A stretch of DNA of 64,000 bases from Spirosomataceae bacterium TFI 002 (GTDB lineage Bacteria; Bacteroidota; Bacteroidia; Cytophagales; Spirosomataceae), in NCBI GenBank assembly GCA_900230115.1, contig LT907983.1, forward strand, positions 2,728,001 through 2,792,000. The letters run 5' to 3'. The notes under the pieces were generated by a model. It was given only the letters and a program-made list of their open reading frames with translations. It was not told the origin of the DNA and did no database searches. Of this stretch, positions 58,006 through 64,000 are shown one piece after another; position 1 is the stretch's first letter; the number at the start of each line of letters is the position of its first letter. Made by a program: the position numbers and the translations under genes.

Positions 58006-59124
58006 ATGAAACCATTCAACGTTTATCCTTTATACGACATTACTCCTGTAAAAGCTCTAGGTAGCACCCTTTGGGACGATAAAGGAGTAGAATACCTTGA
58101 CCTTTATGGCGGCCATGCTGTAATCTCTATTGGTCATTCTCATCCTCATTATGTAAAAGCCATTCAAGAGCAAGTTGCTCGTTTAGGTTTTTACTCAAAT
58201 AGTGTTCAGATTCCACAACAAATAGAACTAGCAGAAAAGCTTGGGGAGCTATGTGGAATGCCGGAGTATGACCTTTTTCTTGCAAACTCAGGAGCTGAGG
58301 CTAATGAAAATGCGTTGAAATTGGCTTCTTTCCATACGGGAAGAAAAAAAATCATATCGTTTAGTAAGGGTTTTCACGGAAGAACATCAGCGGCTGTTGC
58401 GGTTACAGATAATCCTTCAATCAAAGCTCCAATAAACGATGATTCGCATGTAGTGATTTTGCCGTTTAATGATGTGGAGGCTGTTAAGGCTACAATTGAC
58501 AATGAAACATGTGCAGTTATTGTTGAAGGAATTCAGGGAGTAGGTGGAATTCAAGTAGCTACTGATGAATTCATGCATGCCATAAGAAATGCTTGTGACG
58601 AACATGGTGCTGTTTTCATCCACGATAGTGTGCAGTGTGGATATGGACGTTCAGGAAAATTTTTCACATTTCAGCATTCGGGTGTTATGCCAGATATTGT
58701 CTCTATGGCAAAGGGAATGGGTAATGGTTTTCCAATTGGTGGAATATTGATTTCTCCCAAATTTGAAGCTAAATATGGAATGTTGGGGACCACTTTTGGT
58801 GGAAATCACTTGGCTTGTGCAGCAGCAATAGCTGTCGTTGATGTGATTAAAGAAGAAGGTTTAATAGCCAATGTCACAAAACTCGGTGAAGAGTTAATTA
58901 AAGAGCTAAAAACTTTACCAAATATCAAAGAAGTAAGAGGGCAAGGCTTGATGATAGGGATTGAGCTGAATGAACCCGCTAAGGAAATTCGTTCGAAACT
59001 TCTATTTGAAGATCATCTTTTTACTGGAGTTTCAGGAACTCATACAATAAGATTACTTCCTAGCTTAGGAGTGAAAAAGGAAGAATTGGATCGCTTTGTG
59101 GTCGCTTTAAAGAAGTATTTATAA
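58006..59124 (+). CDS. argD: Acetylornithine aminotransferase
   Basis: The 372-residue class III PLP enzyme converts N-acetylglutamate semialdehyde to N-acetylornithine. GAEANENALKLAS near residue 98 binds the PLP phosphate, HDSVQCGYGRSG carries the conserved Asp, and the PLP lysine is in MAKGMGNGFPIGG (about residue 236); TTFGGNHLACAAA follows. The pairing with argC makes an arginine pathway unit; argB, argJ and the carbamoylation genes are elsewhere. Some Bacteroidota enzymes of this type use N-succinyl rather than N-acetyl substrates, which cannot be told by eye. Confidence 0.92.
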   Translation: MKPFNVYPLYDITPVKALGSTLWDDKGVEYLDLYGGHAVISIGHSHPHYVKAIQEQVARLGFYSNSVQIPQQIELAEKLGELCGMPEYDLFLANSGAEANENALKLASFHTGRKKIISFSKGFHGRTSAAVAVTDNPSIKAPINDDSHVVILPFNDVEAVKATIDNETCAVIVEGIQGVGGIQVATDEFMHAIRNACDEHGAVFIHDSVQCGYGRSGKFFTFQHSGVMPDIVSMAKGMGNGFPIGGILISPKFEAKYGMLGTTFGGNHLACAAAIAVVDVIKEEGLIANVTKLGEELIKELKTLPNIKEVRGQGLMIGIELNEPAKEIRSKLLFEDHLFTGVSGTHTIRLLPSLGVKKEELDRFVVALKKYL

Positions 59125-59127
59125 AAT

Positions 59128-59167
59128 TTGCCTGTGCGAACTCAATGTTCGCACAGGCAAGTTATTT
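59128..59167. terminator. Bidirectional terminator between argD and the GlsB-type gene
   Basis: A perfect 14-bp stem (TTGCCTGTGCGAAC with GTTCGCACAGGCAA) with a 5-base loop is followed by GTTATTTTTATTT on the plus strand. The other side reads AAATTTTAT, a weak T run for the convergent gene. Confidence 0.88.
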
Positions 59168-59416
59168 TTATTTGATATACTTCACGTATATCCAAAGAGA
59201 TAAGGCAGATCCAACTGTAGCCAAAATAATACTGCCTATGTTTAAGCCAGTAACGCTACCAACACCCAAGAACCTTCCAATATAGCCTCCAACTCCAGCA
59301 CCAATGATGCCAAGAAGTAAAGTTTGAAGCCAACTCATAGCTGGTTCTTCTTTTATTAGTAATTTGCCAAGTGCACCAGCAATCAGCCCAACGAATATCC
59401 AAGAAAATAGTCCCAT
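59168..59416 (-). CDS. GlsB/YeaQ/YmgE family small membrane protein
   Basis: An 82-residue protein of three membrane helices rich in Gly. The start MGLFSWIFVGLIAGALGKLL and the middle LLGIIGAGVGGYIGRFLG are characteristic of the transglycosylase-associated / GlsB stress family. Function is not known in detail; members are induced by general stress in several bacteria. It lies 4 bases after the symporter gene stop and is probably cotranscribed with it. Confidence 0.85.
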   Translation of the reverse strand: MGLFSWIFVGLIAGALGKLLIKEEPAMSWLQTLLLGIIGAGVGGYIGRFLGVGSVTGLNIGSIILATVGSALSLWIYVKYIK

Positions 59417-59420
59417 AATT

Positions 59421-61106
59421 TTACCAGAAAAAAGCGTATAAAAACGCTGTGATTAAACAAACAATAATTGCACTGATGTTGAACGCAGGGGAGGTATTGA
59501 AAATACCCTTCGTTAGCTGTATCGCCTTAGAATCATCATTTCCTTTGCCTTCAATCCAGCTTATAAGAATAGTCAATATTATCGCTAAAACAGCGGTGAT
59601 TCCCATTTGATGCATAAAAGGAATATTCACGAAAATACTTGAATCTGACCATCCATTAGGTGCTACTTTAAAGTAAAGAGCAATTGGCACAGATAAAATT
59701 ACCCCCCAGATTGCACCGTTGTTGGTTGCTTTTTTTACAAATAAACCACAAATAAATACGGCCAATATGCCTGGACTTACAACTCCAGTGTACTCTTGAA
59801 TAAATTGAAAGGCTTGCCCTAGGTTTCCTAGCAGCGGTGCAATAACGATAGCGATAAGTAATGCCACCAAGCCAGAAATTCTTCCAACATTTACGGTTTG
59901 TTTATCAGTAGCATTTGGGTTTATCAATGGACGATAAATATCCATAGTAAAGATCGTTGAAGTTGAGTTAAGCATAGAGGCTAATGAAGAAACAATAGCG
60001 GCAGCGAGTGCAGCAAGTACCAAGCCCTTAAGTCCTGTTGGTACAAAAGAACTAATCAACCAAGGAGCTGCATTATCATTGATAAATGTTCCATCGGGTC
60101 TTACAAAACTTGGATCCGCAGAAGCTGTTGTCATTGCTCCAGTTGGGTCAAGATTCATAACGTAGGCAACAATTCCAGGAACAACAACGATAAGAGGAAT
60201 AATCAACTTCAAAAAAGCGGCGAATGCAATCCCTTTTTGCGATTCTTCTAGGCTCTTAGCCGCAAGAGTTCTTTGGATAATGTATTGGTTGAAACCCCAA
60301 TAGTATAGGTTTGCAACCCACATTCCACCTACAATTACTGCAATTCCGGGTAAATCCCACCATGCATCTTTTCCGTCAGGAGTTAATATTTCTCCTTTTT
60401 CTAGAATCATTGAAAACTTCTCTGGAACAACTTCGTAAATCTTTTTAAGACCTGCGAAGAAGCCAGCACCTTCAGATACGTGATCCAATGCAATTGCAGT
60501 TGTAATCAATCCTCCAATAACCAAAAGAACAACTTGAATCACATCTGTCCAAGCGACAGCTGATAAGCCTCCCCACAGTGAATATGCAGCAGCAAAAGCC
60601 GCTAAGCCAATGATGCTAATCATAACAAGGCTGCCGTCACCATTACCTATAATGGTATCCATTGCTTTTGAGCCTAGGTACAATACAGTAGTTAGGTTAA
60701 CAAACACAAATAGAGCGATCCAAAAAATCGCTAAAATAGTCTTAAGGTTAGTACTAAACCTTTTTTCTACAAACTCAGGAATTGTATAAAGCCCTTTCTC
60801 TATAAAAATGGGTAAAAAGTATTTTCCAACAATCAATAATGTGATTGCTGCCATCCATTCGTAAGAAGCAATGGCCAATCCAATTGCAAACCCAGAGCCA
60901 GTCATTCCGATAAATTGCTCTGCTGAAATGTTTGCTGCAATTAATGAAGCTCCAATCGCCCACCATGGGAGTGATTTTCCGGCTAAAAAGTAGTCTTCAG
61001 CACTTTTTTCTTTGCCATCTTTATTTCTGGAAACATAAAGTCCAATGGCCAAAATAACCACGGCATAAAGTACAAAAATGACATAATCTAAAGTTTCAAA
61101 TTTCAT
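59421..61106 (-). CDS. Sodium/solute symporter (SSS family, SGLT-like)
   Basis: A 561-residue inner-membrane transporter with about 13-14 helices and the LeuT-type fold. Family signatures: DYFLAGKSLPWWAIGASLIAAN (about residue 38), SAEQFIGMTGSG, AYSLWGGLSAVAWTDVIQ (about 175) and GLVLAALAAAIVSSLASMLNS (about 365). The SxSAEQFIG and NQYIIQRTLAAK segments are those of the sugar-transporting branch, so Na+-driven uptake of a sugar such as glucose or galactose is likely but unproven. First gene of a two-gene unit. Confidence 0.9.
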   Translation of the reverse strand: MKFETLDYVIFVLYAVVILAIGLYVSRNKDGKEKSAEDYFLAGKSLPWWAIGASLIAANISAEQFIGMTGSGFAIGLAIASYEWMAAITLLIVGKYFLPIFIEKGLYTIPEFVEKRFSTNLKTILAIFWIALFVFVNLTTVLYLGSKAMDTIIGNGDGSLVMISIIGLAAFAAAYSLWGGLSAVAWTDVIQVVLLVIGGLITTAIALDHVSEGAGFFAGLKKIYEVVPEKFSMILEKGEILTPDGKDAWWDLPGIAVIVGGMWVANLYYWGFNQYIIQRTLAAKSLEESQKGIAFAAFLKLIIPLIVVVPGIVAYVMNLDPTGAMTTASADPSFVRPDGTFINDNAAPWLISSFVPTGLKGLVLAALAAAIVSSLASMLNSTSTIFTMDIYRPLINPNATDKQTVNVGRISGLVALLIAIVIAPLLGNLGQAFQFIQEYTGVVSPGILAVFICGLFVKKATNNGAIWGVILSVPIALYFKVAPNGWSDSSIFVNIPFMHQMGITAVLAIILTILISWIEGKGNDDSKAIQLTKGIFNTSPAFNISAIIVCLITAFLYAFFW

Positions 61107-61182
61107 GAGTTAGGGCTTTTAGGTTAGTTCGGAATTTCAAATGTAGCAAAAGTCTTGAAATGTTTCGATTGAATTGGTTGTT

Positions 61183-62754
61183 ATGTCTATTAATATGGAA
61201 CTTAGAATTAAAGATACTTTTAATAAGGAATTACCCGCTGATCCTATTTTAGAAAACTCAAGAAGGCAAGTAAAAAAAGCTTGTTTCTCTTTTGTTTCTC
61301 CGAAAATACCCTCCAATCCGAAATTAATTCATGTTTCGAATGAAATGGCGAATGAGATTGGCCTGAATGACAGTGATATTAAATCAGATGAATTTCTAGC
61401 TTATTTCTCTGGGTTAAAAACCATCCCAAATTCAAGACCCTATGCAATGTGCTATGGTGGGCATCAATTTGGGAACTGGGCTGGGCAGCTAGGTGATGGA
61501 AGAGCGATTAATTTAGCTGAGGTCGAGCATAAGCATAAACATTGGGCTTTACAATTGAAAGGGGCAGGGGCAACGCCATATTCACGTACTGCTGATGGCT
61601 TAGCCGTTTTGCGGTCTTCAATAAGGGAGCATTTATGTAGCGAGGCAATGTTCCATTTAGGGGTTCCTACAACACGTTCATTGTCTTTAGCACTAACGGG
61701 TGACCAAGTACTCCGAGATGTCTTATATGATGGCAATCCGGCGTACGAGAAAGGTGCAGTGGTTTGTAGAGTAGCCCCTTCTTTTATTCGCTTTGGTAAT
61801 TTTGAAATTTTCTCGTCTAGAGAAGATGCTCAAACATTAAAACAGCTTACAGATTTTACAATTAAACACTTTTATCAAGAGATAAATCAAGAAGGGAAGG
61901 ATAAATATTTGGCATTTTTTCAGAAAGTTGTAAGTAGAAGTATGAAAATGGTGCTCGACTGGCAAAGGGTTGGTTTTGTACACGGTGTGATGAATACAGA
62001 CAATATGTCGATCCTGGGTTTAACTATTGATTATGGCCCTTATGGTTGGATGGAGGATTATGATCCTTCTTGGACTCCGAATACTACAGATAGGCAAAAT
62101 AGGCGTTATCGCTTCGGAAATCAACCTAGGATTGTACTTTGGAATTTGGTGAAATTGGCCAATGCACTTTATCCTTTGGTAGAAGAAGCTAAGCCATTTG
62201 AAGAAATACTGGAACAGTATCAAGTAGACTTTCAAACCGGATTCTTGGAAATGATGCGATCAAAGCTGGGGCTAAAAAGTCAACTTGAAAAAGATCAAGA
62301 GTTGATTGATCAATTGGATGATGTCTTGCGGTTAATAGAAACGGACATGACTATTTTCTTTCGCCTTTTAAGTAGTGTGGAGGCATCTACAGCGAATCCA
62401 CTTGAAGTCATTAATGAAGCATTTTATAAGCCTGAAGAGTTAGATAGCAAAGTGCTTGAAAAATGGGAGTTCTGGATGAATTCATACCAAGAGAGGCTTT
62501 TGAAAGAGGGCCAGCCTGCTGAAGAACGAATAGAGTTGATGAGGAAGAATAACCCCAAATATGTACTTAGAAACTATATGGCACAACTAGCCATTGACAA
62601 GGCTGACGAAGGCGATTATAGCTTAATAGCTGAGTTACACGAAATGCTAAAAAAGCCGTATGACGATCAAATTGAATATCAAAAATGGTTTGCCAAAAGA
62701 CCAGATTGGGCAAGAGTAAAAGTGGGTTGTTCTATGCTTTCTTGTAGTTCTTAA
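61183..62754 (+). CDS. selO: Protein adenylyltransferase SelO (YdiU/UPF0061 family)
   Basis: The 523-residue pseudokinase transfers AMP from ATP to Ser, Thr or Tyr of target proteins. AMCYGGHQFGNWAGQLGDGRA near residue 87, QLKGAGATPYSRTADG, SSIREHLCSEAM, the metal-binding NMSILGLTIDYGP (about 267), and RYRFGNQP match the family. The C-terminus ends Cys-Ser-Ser, the position held by selenocysteine in vertebrate SelO. The frame opens at a TTG (61174); I prefer the ATG at 61183, with another ATG at 61195. Overlaps the convergent dioxygenase gene by 4 bases. Confidence 0.94.
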   Translation: MSINMELRIKDTFNKELPADPILENSRRQVKKACFSFVSPKIPSNPKLIHVSNEMANEIGLNDSDIKSDEFLAYFSGLKTIPNSRPYAMCYGGHQFGNWAGQLGDGRAINLAEVEHKHKHWALQLKGAGATPYSRTADGLAVLRSSIREHLCSEAMFHLGVPTTRSLSLALTGDQVLRDVLYDGNPAYEKGAVVCRVAPSFIRFGNFEIFSSREDAQTLKQLTDFTIKHFYQEINQEGKDKYLAFFQKVVSRSMKMVLDWQRVGFVHGVMNTDNMSILGLTIDYGPYGWMEDYDPSWTPNTTDRQNRRYRFGNQPRIVLWNLVKLANALYPLVEEAKPFEEILEQYQVDFQTGFLEMMRSKLGLKSQLEKDQELIDQLDDVLRLIETDMTIFFRLLSSVEASTANPLEVINEAFYKPEELDSKVLEKWEFWMNSYQERLLKEGQPAEERIELMRKNNPKYVLRNYMAQLAIDKADEGDYSLIAELHEMLKKPYDDQIEYQKWFAKRPDWARVKVGCSMLSCSS

Positions 62755-63509
62755 CTTAAGAGTATAGTTCCTTTGTTTAGCGAACGTTGCCCTTTTTCAG
62801 TTGCGAAGTATGAATTGCGACCGTGAAGTACTAATTCGTCATGAAAGAAAACCACGTCGTTTTTGCGAAGTAAAACCTCAGAAACTAAGCCTGACTTAAC
62901 AATTCTAGTTTCTAAGAAATTATGAAAACGCTCAAATAAGTCTTTCTCTTCTGCAGAGTTTTCAGGATCTCCACAATAGTAATTCCAATTGAAATGATAC
63001 TTGTCTCCCTTCTTTTTTAAGATTGGAGAGTTCTTAAATTGTGGGCCTTTCGAAAACTTGATGGTGTGGGACTGAATATCGTTTAGTAACTCATTTTCAC
63101 CCGCCATTTCAAGTAATTCTACGACCTTGTTAGCATCAATAAAAACTGTAGCACCTCCTAGCTTAGCCTGACTCACGCAATAAAAGAACTGTACGTTTTC
63201 TTCAATATTTTCGTAAGATGCATCTGTGTGAAGTGGTTGGGCTACCGGAGCAGACCTATACTTATCTTTAATAGCGGGATCATATGTAATGTCAACCCAC
63301 CTTTTACCAGTAGGGTTGCCAGTAATGAGGTCCTCGTCAATGTCGTGTATCTTCCCAATTTGATCAGTGAACTTTGTGAAAAACTCAAGTGGTTCTTCTT
63401 CTAGTCCATAATCACGGAGAACTATTACTTTATATTTTTTAATCAATTCCGTCATCTCCTGAGGAGAATAATTGATGTCTTTATATGTCTTCTCTATTAA
63501 AAACTCCAT
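62751..63509 (-). CDS. TauD/TfdA family Fe(II)/2-oxoglutarate dioxygenase
   Basis: A 252-residue oxygenase. The iron motif His-x-Asp is in QPLHTDASYE (about residue 94), the distal His in DELVLHGRNSYF (about 230), and an Arg near the end (GQRSLNKGTI) should hold 2-oxoglutarate. The opening helices and KVIVLRDYGLEEEPLEFF match TauD-type proteins. TauD oxidises taurine, but the family also includes clavaminate-synthase-like and amino-acid hydroxylases, and nothing nearby indicates taurine or sulphur use. Substrate unknown. Convergent 4-base overlap with selO. Confidence 0.85.
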   Translation of the reverse strand: MEFLIEKTYKDINYSPQEMTELIKKYKVIVLRDYGLEEEPLEFFTKFTDQIGKIHDIDEDLITGNPTGKRWVDITYDPAIKDKYRSAPVAQPLHTDASYENIEENVQFFYCVSQAKLGGATVFIDANKVVELLEMAGENELLNDIQSHTIKFSKGPQFKNSPILKKKGDKYHFNWNYYCGDPENSAEEKDLFERFHNFLETRIVKSGLVSEVLLRKNDVVFFHDELVLHGRNSYFATEKGQRSLNKGTILLS

Positions 63510-63629
63510 AAGATGCTTTTCAATTACTAATAATGATTGTCAAAGATATTCTTTCTTCAAAGGATATACCAATTCTTCAATCTCAAAATTACATAAACCC
63601 TTTTAGTCAGGTTAATAACTAGAAATATT

Positions 63630-64000
63630 TTAGTGTTTTATTAAGAATAGTGTACTCGGAGGGGGAGTTGGTAATGCTGATTCTTTATCCCTGTTTTTAC
63701 CTAAGGACTCCCACTGCAATTCATATGAATGTCCATCAGTGGAATGTCCCATGTCATTCGCTTTTTGACTGATCAATTTATTGAAAACGCCACTTTCAGG
63801 TTTTGTTTCAGAGTAAATTTCATCGGTTACAGTTAAGCTATTATCAACAACAATTTTACCATTTCCATATTTGATGTGCCAAAAGCTAACTTCGAAATTT
63901 TTCTGGTTGATTAGTTCTAGTTTTTTAATTTTTAGCTCACTATTTATACTACCGTTTCCAGAGAATTCCCATCGGTAATCCCAGTTTGTCAATTGTTTTG
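63630..64000 (-). CDS. C-terminal end of an unidentified protein (runs off the window)
   Basis: A reading frame enters from beyond the right edge and ends at 63630, giving at least 123 residues. It is beta-rich (SELKIKKLELINQ, FEVSFWHIKYGNGKIVVDNS) and ends in a Pro-rich stretch, ALPTPPPSTLFLIKH. Endings of the form PPPSxxxLxxK are common in the C-terminal beta-sandwich of family 39/51-like glycoside hydrolases, so a secreted glycosidase is possible, but I do not recognise the family. A 120-base gap lies between it and the dioxygenase ATG. Confidence 0.6.
   Translation of the reverse strand, partial: KQLTNWDYRWEFSGNGSINSELKIKKLELINQKNFEVSFWHIKYGNGKIVVDNSLTVTDEIYSETKPESGVFNKLISQKANDMGHSTDGHSYELQWESLGKNRDKESALPTPPPSTLFLIKH

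Overview
The window is a chromosomal segment of a Bacteroidota bacterium, most likely of the order Cytophagales. The evidence is two large secreted proteins with the type IX secretion (T9SS) type B / gliding-motility C-terminal domain, a PorP/SprF-type outer-membrane protein, Wzi-type capsule proteins, BatA, an AT-rich composition (by eye under 40% GC) and the absence of Shine-Dalgarno sequences. I cannot name a genus. I see no tRNA, rRNA, CRISPR array, prophage or insertion sequence.

Layout. 1-2.9 kb: the N-terminal end of an M14 zinc carboxypeptidase, a structured RNA-like element, and a copper P-type ATPase. 3-4.7 kb: GDP-mannose 4,6-dehydratase and a SPOR lipoprotein. 4.9-9.8 kb: a tightly overlapping three-gene operon of a T9SS-type surface protein and two Wzi paralogues. 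9.8-32.1 kb: a large polysaccharide locus on the minus strand. It begins with a nucleotide-sugar dehydrogenase, then a Wza-like exporter, a frameshifted Wzz, a complete pseudaminic acid (Pse) pathway (PseB, PseC, PseF, a PseG-PseH fusion, PseI), a GT-B-like transferase, flippase and polymerase candidates, and PhyH, GT2 and FkbM tailoring genes. A fibre-like secreted protein follows, and then a WbpV/WbpL/WbpM-like trio that can start a chain on a lipid carrier.

32-39.6 kb: an orphan batA bracketed by repeat-rich gaps, then murQ with an M20 dipeptidase, plsY, a eukaryotic-type (GT3) glycogen synthase, and ruvB. 39.7-43.7 kb: a divergent pair of a T9SS type B cargo protein and a PorP/SprF protein. 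43.8-47.8 kb: amino-acid transporters and a class IV aminotransferase. 48-49.2 kb: a DUF349 coiled-coil protein. 49.3-56 kb: a second carbohydrate operon (GT-C membrane enzyme, WbqC, left-handed beta-helix acyltransferase, GH43-like propeller, GT2, FAD oxidoreductase) for which I know no described product. 56-64 kb: housekeeping genes (lgt, argC, argD, a GlsB-type membrane protein, a Na+/solute symporter, selO, a TauD-family dioxygenase) and the C-terminal end of an unknown protein.

How they work together. The dominant theme is the cell surface. One locus makes CMP-Pse and probably a Pse-containing polysaccharide by a Wzx/Wzy/Wza-type route. Wzi paralogues could retain it at the surface, and T9SS-type proteins would share that surface. 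The most notable items are the PseG-PseH fusion with a neighbouring candidate Pse transferase, the undescribed six-gene operon at 49.3-56.0 kb, the Wzi/T9SS operon, the structured RNA candidate upstream of copA, and the single-base lesion in wzz.
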